From Lucifuga dentata (lineage: Eukaryota; Chordata; Actinopteri; Ophidiiformes; Bythitidae), in the NCBI GenBank assembly GCA_014773175.1, contig VXCM01000481.1:62001-126000 (forward strand): a DNA stretch of 64,000 nucleotides, read 5' to 3'. Made by a program: the position numbers and the translations under genes. Below, in pieces: positions 38,662-48,627 of the stretch (position 1 is the stretch's first letter; each line of letters begins with the position of its first letter). The notes under the pieces were generated by a model. The model made no database searches, was not told the DNA's origin, and worked only from the letters and a program-made list of their open reading frames with translations.

Positions 38662-38900
38662 ACACATACTGTATATGTGTCAATGGCCAAATGTAATGTA
38701 CCTGTAAATGTAATTTAATGGTGCAGTTAATTGGCTTTGGAAATGGTGTGAGAAATAAGCTGTGTAAATGTTAATAATTTAATTTTTGCCACTGTTTGTG
38801 TTCTAGATATGACATTTCCTGCCTATCTGAGAAATGAATTGTGATTTCACCAGCCACTACACTTTAGCTGCTTCATATCCTCACGACCCCCAAACGCCTT
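37091..38900. other. Intergenic DNA between septin2 promoter and cldn5
   Basis: No coding exon is recognised. The sequence is AT-rich with one (CA)n tract at 38618-38666. Confidence 0.5.
38618..38666. repeat. (CA)n microsatellite
   Basis: CA run with one CATA interruption, between septin2 and cldn5. Confidence 0.95.
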
Positions 38901-38915
38901 TGCCCCCTCTGCTGG
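38901..38915 (-). promoter_or_regulatory. CTCF-like motif upstream of cldn5
   Basis: TGCCCCCTCTGCTGG, which reads CCAGCAGAGGGGGCA on the minus strand, fits the CTCF core well. It lies about 440 bp 5' of the claudin-5 ATG, between septin2 and cldn5. Confidence 0.4.
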
Positions 38916-38919
38916 CCCC

Positions 38920-39350
38920 GGCTCTATTCATTGTCAATAACTGTTCAAACACACAATGCGCTCCGGGCCGCTTTATGTCTCACAACTTCCCCGCGTTTTC
39001 ATTGGTCCCTTGAGGATGCGGCGACAGCTGATTGGAGAAAAGTTTCTCCTCCAGTTTTCACACCCCCCACCCCGCAAATAGTCGTGGTCCAGTGGTACTG
39101 AGATTCCAGTTGTTTTCAAATCCTGTTACTAACAAAGAGAGCGGAGCTTCAGTCTGTTATACCCCGACTAAATGTGTGTAATGAACAAAATAGTATCGCT
39201 CCTGTAGATAGAGGCGAGAAGGAAAAGTTAAAAAAAAAGAAAAGAAAAGAAAAAGAAAAACAAAGGAGGAAAACAGATTGCTCTGAAGCAGAGAAATCAA
39301 GACAGAGTTTGAAAAGCTTCGGATAGACCTGACGGAAAGGAAGAGTGAAA
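38920..39350 (+). promoter_or_regulatory. Probable cldn5 promoter and 5'UTR
   Basis: Two inverted CCAAT boxes (ATTGG at 39001 and 39031), an E-box CAGCTG at 39025-39030, a GGAAGT-type ETS core (ACTTCC, about 38985-38990) and SOX-like ATTGT/ACAAT words near 38930-38955 precede the gene. ETS and SOX17/18 factors control CLDN5 in endothelium in other vertebrates; their use here is inference. A purine-rich stretch at 39220-39270 lies in the likely 5'UTR. Confidence 0.45.
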
Positions 39351-39998
39351 ATGGTGTCGGCCGGATTGGAGATATTGGGACTGTCGCTGTGCGTTATTGG
39401 CTCACTCCTGGTGATGGTTGCGTGCGGGCTGCCCATGTGGAAAGTGACGGCTTTCATTGAAGCCAACATCGTGGTGGCTCAGACAATCTGGGATGGCTTG
39501 TGGATGTCGTGCGTGGTGCAGAGCACGGGTCAGATGCAGTGCAAGGTGCACGACTCCGTCCTCGCCCTCAGCCACGACCTGCAGGCGGCCAGAGCGCTCA
39601 CCATCATCTCCTCAGTGATGGGCGTGCTGGGGCTCATGGTTGTGATTGCGGGAGCTCAGTGCACTAACTGCATCCGCGCTGAGTACGTTAAAGCCCGTGT
39701 GGTGAACGCTGGCGGGGTGATCTACATCATTAGTGGGCTATTAGTGCTGGTGCCTCTCTGCTGGATGGCCAACAACATCATCTCGGATTTCTACAACCCG
39801 CAAGTGCCTGCATCCCAGAAAAGGGAGATCGGGGCTGCACTCTACATCGGCTGGGCGGCCGCGGCGCTGCTGCTCATCGGTGGAGCGCTGCTCTGCTGTT
39901 CCTGTCCCTCAAGCGGAAACTCTGGATATTCGGTAAAATACGCCCCGACCAAGAGAGCCACGCAGAATGGGGACTATGACAAGAGGAATTACGTGTAG
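39351..39998 (+). CDS. cldn5: Claudin-5, tight-junction protein, single coding exon
   Basis: The gene encodes 215 aa with four membrane spans (roughly 8-28, 80-100, 118-140 and 160-182). It has the claudin signature W30...G49-L-W51...C54...C64 in the first extracellular loop. The ECL1 segment MSCVVQSTG, the GAQCT motif before the third span, and LVPLCW are claudin-5-like. The tail ends DYDKRNYV, a YV PDZ-binding end for ZO proteins. The start is the ATG at 39351; the preceding GTG in frame is not a credible start. The CDS is intronless, as in mammalian CLDN5. It seals endothelial and neuroepithelial paracellular space (blood-brain barrier). The 3'UTR is long, with an ATTAAA signal at 40449-40454. 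Its divergent placement between septin2 and cdc45 fits 22q11-type synteny. Which teleost paralogue (a or b) it is was not resolved. Confidence 0.96.
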   Translation: MVSAGLEILGLSLCVIGSLLVMVACGLPMWKVTAFIEANIVVAQTIWDGLWMSCVVQSTGQMQCKVHDSVLALSHDLQAARALTIISSVMGVLGLMVVIAGAQCTNCIRAEYVKARVVNAGGVIYIISGLLVLVPLCWMANNIISDFYNPQVPASQKREIGAALYIGWAAAALLLIGGALLCCSCPSSGNSGYSVKYAPTKRATQNGDYDKRNYV

Positions 39999-42098
39999 CA
40001 GTACTGTTCAAAGCAGGCGGTGTGTAAAGTGACCTGCAGCCTTTGAAAAACTTTTTTTTTCCTTTTCTTTTTTTGACGAACGTTATCTTTGCACCTGCAG
40101 TTTTATTAGAAATCCGAACTTTGAAATCAATGGAAGAACCTCTGCTGTTTTTACACTGGCTCTTCACACACTCACGCCACAAACTGCAAATTATTTTTTG
40201 TACCTATAAACTGTTGGAGACCACAAGAGGTAGCTCACAACATAAAGGATTATCTTTCTTAGGTACCTGCTTTTGTAAGTCTTTGAAATATTAGTATTTT
40301 GAAATGTTTACCATTGTAACTAAAGTTTATTTTTCTTTTCTAGAGAAACTCTTGCCATCAAAAATATATATACACTGTTCTTTTGTCTTGATGTGCAACT
40401 TCATCACACAGCCTATTGTACAGTAACTAGAATGTTTGCACTTCAAAAATTAAAAGTTCCATTTCCTTCAGTGGATGCCTACAGGTGGAGGACACCAGCA
40501 ATTTCTAACAATGAAAAAAAAAAAAAAAANCAAAAAAAAAAAAAAAAAGAAGGAAAAACGCTTGCATTATAAAGCCAAAACAAATCTCAGATTCTGTGTT
40601 TTGCAAGAAGTGATGTGACTAGTTTGAAGTATAATTTTGGCTATAGATCAGAGAGCCTGGGATCTAGGTCATACATAAAATGTTACAGTCCATCATTTAC
40701 TTGTGTTGAACACCTGCAAAGTTTTTGCATCATTATTACTATACTGGGTGTCTCTTTTCTCTTTCACAAATTTTAGGAATATTGTTGTCCATTGGTTTAT
40801 GGACGTTTGATGTAATGATTCATGATTCATTCATATGAAGATGCAATATCTTTTCATTTTTATTAAGATTAAACTGTATATATTGCCTCAAAGTTCACAG
40901 TTAGTGTGTTCTTAAACATACTATTGATAGAGTAATGTAATGATTCATGATTCATTCATATGAAGATGCAATACTTTTTCATTTTTATGAAGATTAAACT
41001 GACTATATTCCCTCAGACTCCACAGTTAAAGTGTGTTTTTAAACATATAGTTGATAACAGAGTACTGACTAACTGAACTGAACTGGTGACTTGTGATAGT
41101 ATTCAGTGGGAGGGGAGCGTTCCAAGGCTGTGCGTAACACATGCCGTTCCCACCATGGATCCATAAACCCCCATTGGGGGAGAAAGTATTTGTTTAGCCA
41201 TAGAAATCCAGATGACAATGACTATTCAGCTGGAGTGGGGCTCTGCTGTTCAACTTACAATACTCCATAATGACACCCACCTCCTACCCCCATCTGCTTT
41301 CAGACCACCTCCACCCCTCCTCATTCAGTGCTGGAATCCTCTTCTTGCAATTAATTCATTAATCAGCACAACCCCATTTCCATATATGGTTGCAAGAATG
41401 ATTGCAGACTTAAAGACTTTGGACCAATTAGTTTATTCATAACTGTTCATGGACATTATTGCAAATGATATGCACTGGATATTTGAATACTGCTGTCATA
41501 GAAATTGATTTATTTAACTTGTTGACTGGAAGACAAAAATACAACAAAGATTGTTTTTAAAAAGCCACAAGAAAGCATGCTATTTTGCTGTTAATCATAC
41601 AGTGGGACCAGATTACCAAAGCAGTGACTGGATTACCAAAGCTTATCCATTCTTGTTTTGCTGATTACTAAAGAATCTTACTGGGTCATATGCCCTTTTA
41701 TAAAGTTGAAAATACGGCCAGTATACCAGTGCAGTGTATTATTACTATGCTCCATAGGTGTGCTGTTATTAAAGGAGAGATTATCTAGGCCTATGGAAAG
41801 TAAAAACGCATCCATCCATTCTCTACATTTACTTATCTTGTGCAGGGGTATATGGTGGTGGTGGGGGTATCCTAGTGTTCATTTAGCAAAAAGCAGGGTA
41901 CAAGGACAGTAAAATGCCACCGATAAACTTTCAGTCTGAATTAAGGCTTAAATATTGTCTGACTTTTTGTTAGGCTACTTGTGTTTTTCTGTCTTGAAGC
42001 TACATACCATACAACTTGGTGATACCATTTTCTGAACTTATTAGACAAAGAAAAAATATTTGATGACGACTCTGAGATAAATTAGTGAAAAACACATC
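39999..42098. other. cldn5 3'UTR and intergenic DNA
   Basis: It contains the claudin-5 3'UTR, a poly-A region split by an N at 40530, and a ~125-bp tandem duplication at 40811-41060. No further gene is recognised before the kinase 3' end. Confidence 0.5.
40811..41060. repeat. Tandem duplication, two diverged copies of about 125 bp
   Basis: Both copies begin TGTAATGATTCATGATTC (40811 and 40936) and continue through TATGAAGATGCAATA...ATTAAACTG to ...TTAAACATA with scattered substitutions. This is a real diverged duplication, not an assembly copy. It lies just downstream of the cldn5 3'UTR. Confidence 0.85.
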
Positions 42099-42104
42099 TT
42101 TATT
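42099..42104 (-). terminator. Polyadenylation signal of the HIPK-like kinase gene
   Basis: AATAAA on the minus strand (tttatt on plus), about 226 bp past the stop codon. Just before it in the transcript is the hairpin at 42188-42255. Confidence 0.5.
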
Positions 42105-42187
42105 TTTAAAAGAATAAAATTTGTTTGTGACATTTAAAAAAAAAACTATCTCAGCTGGATCCTGCTAAGGAATATGGAAGCACTGAG

Positions 42188-42255
42188 CTACAGAAGCACT
42201 GAGCTGCCATGGTTTTTATTTTTTTCTCCACCATGGCAGCTCAGCGCTTCCGTAG
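42188..42255. repeat. Inverted repeat in the kinase 3'UTR (25-bp arms, 2 mismatches)
   Basis: The arms at 42188-42212 and 42231-42255 pair except for two positions, around an 18-nt T-rich loop. The core GAGCTGCCATGG / CCATGGCAGCTC is perfect. A partial copy of the left arm (GAAGCACTGAGCT) sits directly upstream. Confidence 0.85.
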
Positions 42256-42329
42256 AGGAAGGCCATGAAACCTGCAGAGGATCAATTAGGCTCCTTCAGT
42301 GGACCCAGTGGTGGCTTTGTTAATACAGT

Positions 42330-45300
42330 TCATCTTGGAGAAAAAAAATTACCAATCCTCCTTAATATCGTCCTGCGACATTTAACTTCAATGAAACCTG
42401 AGGGTAATTCTTTTTTTTTGAGATCAGCAGTGGCTGCAGGTCCATTACCAGGGATCTTTATCTTGGAGAAAAAATTACCAATCCTCTTTAATATCGTCCT
42501 GCGACTTTTAACTTCAGCAAAACCAGAGGGTAATTCTTCTTTTTTGAGATTAGCAGTGGCTGATGGTCCATTACTAAGGAAGTTTATCCTGGAGAAAAAA
42601 TTACCAATCCTTTTTAATATTTTTCTGCGACTTTTAACTTCCACAAAACCTGAGGGCAGTTCTCCTTTTTTGAGATTAGCAGTGGCTGATGATCCAGAGC
42701 CAGTGGCAGCTAATGCTAATGCTTCTTCGTTGGACCCAATAGTGGCTTTGTTATTAGAGCCGTTTGTCCCAGAGAAAAAATTATCAGTCCTCTTTAATCT
42801 CTTCCTGCGAGTTTTAACTTCAACACCTGAGGGTAATTCTCCTTTTTTGAGATTAGAAGTGGCTGATGGTCCAGAACCAGTGGCAGCTAATGCTAATGCT
42901 TCTTCATTGGACCCAGTAGTGGCTTTGTTATTAGAGCCGTTTGTCCCAGAGAAAAAATTGTCAGTACTCTTTAATCTCTTTTTTCGAGTTGTAACTTCAG
43001 CATCACCTGAGGGTAATTCTTCTTTGTTGAGATTAGCAGTGGTTGATGATCCATTATCAGAGCCATTGTCAGCTAATGCTAATGCTTCTTCACTGGACCC
43101 AGTAATGGTTGATGCTTTCTTGTTAGAGCACATCATCCTGGAGACAAATTGTCCACTGGACTGAGCAGTGGTTGTTGCTTTGATGTAACCATTCATCATT
43201 AAGCTGTCTGATTTTCCATATTTGGGACTTGGTGGTCCATTATAAGAGCCAATGGCAGTTAATGGTAATGCTCTTTCGCTGGACCTCATCATTAACTTGA
43301 ATGATTCTCCATATTTGGGACTTGATGATCCATTGTAAGAGTCAATGACAGTTAATGGTAATCCTCTTTCACACATCATTAAGCTGGCTGATTCTCCATA
43401 TTTGGGGCTTGATGGTTCATTATAATAGTCAACGACAGTTACTGGTAATGCTCTTTCATTGGACTTCATCATTAAGCAGGAGTCTCTATCTTTTGGACTT
43501 GATGGTCTATTATAAGAATCAATGACCGTTTCACTGGACCTCATCATTAAGATAGCTGATTCTCCATATTTTGGGCTTGATGGTTCATTATAATAGTCAA
43601 CGACAGTTACTGGTAATGCTCTTTCACTGGACCTCATCATTAAGCTGGCTGATTCACCATGACTTGATGGTCCATTATAATAGTCAACGACAGTTACTGG
43701 CAATGCTCTTTCACTGGACACCATCATTAACTTGACTGATTCTCCATATTTGGGACTTGATGATCCATTGTAACAGCTAATGACAGTTAATGGTAAAGCT
43801 CTTTCACACATCATTGAGTTGGTTGATTCCCCATATTTGGGACTTGATGGTCCATTATAAGGACCAATGACAGTTTCACTGGACCTTATCATTAAGTTGG
43901 CTGATTCTCCATCTTTGGGACTTGATGGTTCATTATCAGAGCCAGAGACAGTTAATGATAATGCACCTTCACTGGAGCTCATGGTTAAGCTGTCTGATTC
44001 TCCACATTTGGGACTTGATGGTTCATTATCAGAGCCAGAGACAGTTAATGATAATGCTCCTTCACTGGGACTCATGGTTAAGTTGTTTGATTCTCCAGAT
44101 TTGGGGCTTGATGATGATCCATTGTCAAAGCCAGTGGCAGCTGATGTTGATGTTTCGTTGACATCATTGTTGCTTATAGTCACTAATGATGTTTCATCAC
44201 AGTAACTTGCAGTGTCTGATGGTATACTCTGTGTGTCAGTGGAAGATGAATCATAATAGCTACTGGTGTGCAATGGTCCATCATCCAAAGAGGCACTAGT
44301 AAAATAAGTATCATCATCTGAAAAAGCTTCACTTGTGGTTACAAAGGCTGGTAATTGAACAACTGAATCATGCAATGGGCAACTGTTCCTGAACCAGGAT
44401 TTGTTAGCATGATGTAAATGGGTCATTGTGATGAAACGGTGCCTCAGAGCTTCACTGGGAGTGAGTCTCTTTTTGGGATTCAGGTGCAGTATCCGTTTCA
44501 AGAGGCTTAAAAATGCCTCCAGTTCCTTATCCTTCTGGATATCCATTTGGAGGGGGCGAAACTTTTTCATGTCATCCAGACACGTGAACCAGCTGGAAAT
44601 CCCTGGAGATGTTTTGGGACAGATACCTGTTGCTTTCTTGTACTCTGATTCAGTATACAGCCTCCATGTTGGATGAATAGGGTCATTGTCACAGCTGAAA
44701 AAATCCTTTGTATATTCCCCATCATTGAGTAACTGGGCATCTGGAAAACCCTGCATTATCACAGTTCTTTTCATCATACTATACTGACAATCTGTAGGGT
44801 AGAGATGGTTGCCCAAGAACAGGTAAGCCATGACACAGCCAAGAGACCACATATCTATGGCTTCAGTGAGTGGGAAACCCAAGGAAATCTCTGGAGCTCT
44901 GTAACCAATAGCCTGGATGTCCATCCCTGTCTTTGTTTTGGAAACTTGGCAAGCATTTCCAAAATCAATCAATTTTACCTTGAAGGGCTTCATCTCATGG
45001 TTTACAAGCATGATATTATCTGGCTTAATGTCTGTATGAATAATACCTAAACGACTCAGGGCTTTGAGAGCCACAAGCATCTGCTCAGTGACAACTTGAA
45101 TCGATTGTAAATTCAGTGGTAATCCGCCTCTGTCTGCTATGAAGTCACACAGATTCTGGTCTAGCATCTCGTAAACCAGATAATTGTGCTCTTTGTGTTC
45201 AAAATGTTCAATGAACCGCACAATGTTGTATTTGTCTGATTCTAGAATTCTGAGTTTTTTCATTATCTTTGCCTCTGTTCTTGCTGTGTCAGCTTCATCA

Positions 45301-45482
45301 TCATATATCATCTTGACAGCCACAGTTTCTGGTGTGTTTCCTCTGGTACAGCGGAAGACTGCTCCAAAGCTTCCACTTCCAATGCTTTCCAGTTTCCTGT
45401 ACTGACATGAATTGCCAGGCAGAATTTTCAGATTGCATTCTTCAAAGCTGTTAGTTTCAGTGTTTGTATTTGGCGATGCCAT
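42330..45482 (-). CDS. HIPK-like serine/threonine kinase with two C-terminal repeat arrays, single coding exon
   Basis: The ATG at 45482 gives 1050 aa. The kinase domain (about 28-350) has a glycine loop GSGSFG (35-40), VAVK Lys57, αC Glu70, HTDIKPDN (149-156), DFG (173-175) and YRAPE (194-198), followed by EAIDMWSLGCVMAYLFLG. These, with the QGFP segment, match the HIPK branch of the DYRK/HIPK group. Where HIPKs have the activation-loop Tyr (STYLQSR) this protein has Asp188 (GMDIQAI). About residues 465-800 hold 11 copies of a ~31-residue unit (SPKYGES...LMM...ERALPVTVVDYYN). About 850-1050 hold five copies of a second unit (LKKGELPSG..EVK.RRKRLKR..NFFS) whose basic core looks like a nuclear localisation signal. 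A splice acceptor (ATTTTCAG|AA-ATG, acceptor 45485-45487) sits two bases before the ATG, so an untranslated upstream exon is likely. HIPK-like genes are expanded in teleosts; this one does not correspond to HIPK1-4. Substrates are unknown. Confidence 0.88.
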   Translation of the reverse strand: MASPNTNTETNSFEECNLKILPGNSCQYRKLESIGSGSFGAVFRCTRGNTPETVAVKMIYDDEADTARTEAKIMKKLRILESDKYNIVRFIEHFEHKEHNYLVYEMLDQNLCDFIADRGGLPLNLQSIQVVTEQMLVALKALSRLGIIHTDIKPDNIMLVNHEMKPFKVKLIDFGNACQVSKTKTGMDIQAIGYRAPEISLGFPLTEAIDMWSLGCVMAYLFLGNHLYPTDCQYSMMKRTVIMQGFPDAQLLNDGEYTKDFFSCDNDPIHPTWRLYTESEYKKATGICPKTSPGISSWFTCLDDMKKFRPLQMDIQKDKELEAFLSLLKRILHLNPKKRLTPSEALRHRFITMTHLHHANKSWFRNSCPLHDSVVQLPAFVTTSEAFSDDDTYFTSASLDDGPLHTSSYYDSSSTDTQSIPSDTASYCDETSLVTISNNDVNETSTSAATGFDNGSSSSPKSGESNNLTMSPSEGALSLTVSGSDNEPSSPKCGESDSLTMSSSEGALSLTVSGSDNEPSSPKDGESANLMIRSSETVIGPYNGPSSPKYGESTNSMMCERALPLTVISCYNGSSSPKYGESVKLMMVSSERALPVTVVDYYNGPSSHGESASLMMRSSERALPVTVVDYYNEPSSPKYGESAILMMRSSETVIDSYNRPSSPKDRDSCLMMKSNERALPVTVVDYYNEPSSPKYGESASLMMCERGLPLTVIDSYNGSSSPKYGESFKLMMRSSERALPLTAIGSYNGPPSPKYGKSDSLMMNGYIKATTTAQSSGQFVSRMMCSNKKASTITGSSEEALALADNGSDNGSSTTANLNKEELPSGDAEVTTRKKRLKSTDNFFSGTNGSNNKATTGSNEEALALAATGSGPSATSNLKKGELPSGVEVKTRRKRLKRTDNFFSGTNGSNNKATIGSNEEALALAATGSGSSATANLKKGELPSGFVEVKSRRKILKRIGNFFSRINFLSNGPSATANLKKEELPSGFAEVKSRRTILKRIGNFFSKIKIPGNGPAATADLKKKELPSGFIEVKCRRTILRRIGNFFSPR

Positions 45483-45558
45483 TTCTGAAAATGAGTAAGT
45501 AGTCTGTTGTCTAATTTAGTCTCTATCAATGACATCATGGAAAATCTTGTTGTTTTTT

Positions 45559-45572
45559 TTGGGGGGGGGGGN

Positions 45573-45609
<37 letters not shown>
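45559..45609. repeat. G-run and (TG)n microsatellite with N at 45572
   Basis: A T-run and G-run pass through an N into (TG)n, upstream of the HIPK-like gene. Confidence 0.9.
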
Positions 45610-45611
<2 letters not shown>

Positions 45612-46460
45612 GTGGGGGATGGGCTCAATTGTGACCCTATAGGTGTAATGAAGAATGGAACAATTACTGTAATTGCGATGATTGGATTGTGTATCAGCAA
45701 ACAGCAATACAGAGCAAGACTTCAGCACACATATACACACACACAAAATGAACTATTTTGATATTTGATTTTAATAATATTGACCAGTATTAACTGTAGC
45801 GAACCAGAACCCTTCACAGTAGTACGGGCACTATAGAGACGCTGTTGAGTCTGTAAGGGTATTTCTACACAAACAGTCTGGTCGATCTCAGTGTCAGTCA
45901 GTTCATTTACATGCATGCCAAAATTTTGATTATACTTAGATTAAGCCAATAAATTTTTTTTTTTTCAAATGTCATGTTGACACCTTAATTAGATGAAATC
46001 AGCATAAATCAAAATATGCTTATTCCGAGTTACAGACCTAGATTATGCAAAAATCGATTTATTCAGGCATGTAAACGTTATAATTGGAGTAAGATACCTC
46101 CACGAGTATTTCCTCACCAGGCAGACTCACTCTGATTACATAACCATATAATCCTGTTAACTGCTTCCACATATACAACTTACTCGCATTATTACCTTAA
46201 TCAGAGTACAGACAAATAATTGGAGTATAGTGCGCATGTAAACTGAGTGAGATGTTTTTGAGGGACTTAGTTCTGCTACTCTAGTCACAGAGGCTGCACG
46301 GAGGGTGACGAAGCACAGGATGTGTGTGTGTGTGTGTGTTGTATAAAGAGTTGGGGGTGCACCTTTAAAAAGGCCCTCATTCCAAAGAGGAGAGAGAGGC
46401 AAATAGGGTTAGCAACGTCACTCAATAGGTGCTCTCCATGGTAACCAGTCAGAACCTGCA

Positions 46461-46473
46461 GTTTCCTGGCAAC
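46461..46473. promoter_or_regulatory. X-box-like motif (RFX type), imperfect
   Basis: GTTTCCTGGCAAC has one mismatch to the GTTGCC-N-GGCAAC palindrome. A second half site, CCATGGTAACC, lies 20 bp to the left. Confidence 0.3.
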
Positions 46474-46545
46474 GAGAGCCTATAATATGGTGGTATGGAT
46501 GAGCCTAATAAAAGGCCTGGTCTGCAGACATTCCAGGAATCATGG

Positions 46546-46550
<5 letters not shown>

Positions 46551-46587
<37 letters not shown>
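46551..46587. repeat. (CA)n microsatellite
   Basis: Uninterrupted CA run in the intergenic region. Confidence 0.95.
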
Positions 46588-46592
<5 letters not shown>

Positions 46593-48271
46593 CAGTCTGG
46601 AAGATGAAGAGGGGATTTACTTAAAGCCTGTGATTTAGACATACACTTGTTTCATTATGTTTCAGTTTAATGGCAGCTGTTAAAGGCAGGGTATTAAAAC
46701 GTGATCCTTTTTTGGTACTGACTGAAATACAACAATGCTACAGAATATCTAAAAAATGCAGAGTCACTCAAAGCCTACTATTGACAACTCAGTAGTTGAT
46801 ATTACCACATTAAATAGGATATACTCTACAAATTTCCCTGTTCATTCTATTATGTAACATTGTAACATCTGTAATGCTTTAATGCGCAAAAAACACACTG
46901 ATCTTGCTGAACTTGCTGCAGAAACTGTGTATACTGAGCAAAAACAGGCCATCTTAGATATTGTCTATTTAAGGTCCTCCTGAAAAGCCCTTTCTGTTCT
47001 GATCAGCTCACCATGGACTGAGAAACATGGATGCTGACCAAGTATGTGCTTGCTAGCCTTGTACTTTGTGGGTGTGTCTACCCAGGTGTGTAGCCAGTTA
47101 AATTCACATGTTACACATTGAGCATAACATATGCTTACAAACCTCATACAGAGAACCATTTGACATGTAAACTTGACCTCAGCCAGCCCAGCTGACAGAG
47201 GGGCCACATAGTTAAGGTCATGTCATTGTATACTGATTTAAGATCTGTGCAGACCTGTAGCTGAGTTAAATGTAGGCTGGGCTTTGTTTTAGGGGGGTTG
47301 GATTGGGTTGTTGTTTCTCATGACCTGAACTTTCACCTCTGAATCTGGCTTCGGGTCAGTTAATTCAGAAGTCACTTCCCTCGACTGACTAGGCATGATC
47401 TCATGATAGCAGAATCCTACACATGTGATAGGGGTCACAGCCCTCAACCAGGAGCTCCTACATAGTCTGCTTTAAAAAATATCCTGATGTGGAAAGTAAC
47501 AAAGGTCATTCCTTAGTTTCTGTCCTTCCTGCTTTCATTCCTTCTTCCTTCTTTTATGATGTTTTTTCTCTTTCATTTCTTTGCTTCTTCAATGGATTTG
47601 GTTTGTTAAGACTGGACATATGAAGTTTTTTTTTTTTTTTTNTTTTTTTTTTTTTTGTTGTTGTTTTTTAACATAAAAACAAAACAAAACTACCGCAGTA
47701 TTGTAAGTAGTTTTTCTTTGTCTTCTTAATTAAATTTCACTGCCAATACTTACTGAATTTTAACTGAGTAAAATCTCGAATGCAGGACTAATACTAGAGT
47801 ACTTTCCCAAGTTTTAATTTATGAGAGGAATACTTTAAAGCAACTGTAGCTAATAATGAAGTGTAGATGATCAACGATGAAGAGGAGACCTAATCAACCA
47901 GCATGTTTTTATTGATCCTGACTCAGAAGTGTGTTACAATAGCCACAGCCAGCAGGTGTATACAGTCTGCAGGCCTCCCAGTTGGACAGACAGTAAAGCC
48001 AAGAGTGTCAGCAGGTGGTTAAATGTGAAGAACAAAGGTGCCTTTGTATACAGAGCTAAAGACCCCATGCACCATTTGTCTCAGAAACAATGTGAGAGCC
48101 AACATGGTTAGACATGGAGATCAGAAAAACACCGTGGTTTTTCTCTAACACGCCCACAAAGTTAACGGATTGGTGACTCATGAGTTTTGTTGCAGTTTTG
48201 TAGCATGACCAGGCTTCCCAGATGAGAACACCAGAATGGGAAGAAACACGTGGGGTGACACAGGGTGGAAG

Positions 48272-48273
<2 letters not shown>

Positions 48274-48313
<40 letters not shown>
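48274..48313. repeat. (GT)n microsatellite
   Basis: Uninterrupted GT run of about 20 units. Confidence 0.95.
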
Positions 48314-48316
<3 letters not shown>

Positions 48317-48567
48317 CAGTTGAAGAGTTCATTTGCAAAAACAGATAACTGTTTTTATAAAATTGCAAACATCATGATTTTATTGTGCTTTCCCAGTCAT
48401 ATCAATAAGACAAAAAACTGAATAAATTAACAAAACTCTAGCAATGTACAATTTGATTGATATTACCTGGAATACACAATAAAAAAAATGTGACTTTAAC
48501 AGTTTATAAAAGATTTAGATAATCTCTCATCTGCCAATGAACTCTTTAATTCCAAATCACTGAATCA

Positions 48568-48626
<59 letters not shown>

Positions 48627-48627
48627 G
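48568..48627. repeat. (TATC)n tetranucleotide microsatellite
   Basis: About 14 perfect TATC units, followed by TA-rich sequence. Confidence 0.95.

Noticed and set aside
42265..43164. 299-codon open frame on the plus strand
   Set aside because: It is antisense to the kinase repeat array; the repeated DNA keeps several frames open. The kinase frame has conserved motifs, this one has none.
43867..44205. 112-codon plus-strand frame
   Set aside because: It is antisense to repeat array I of the kinase gene and its repeats merely mirror that array.
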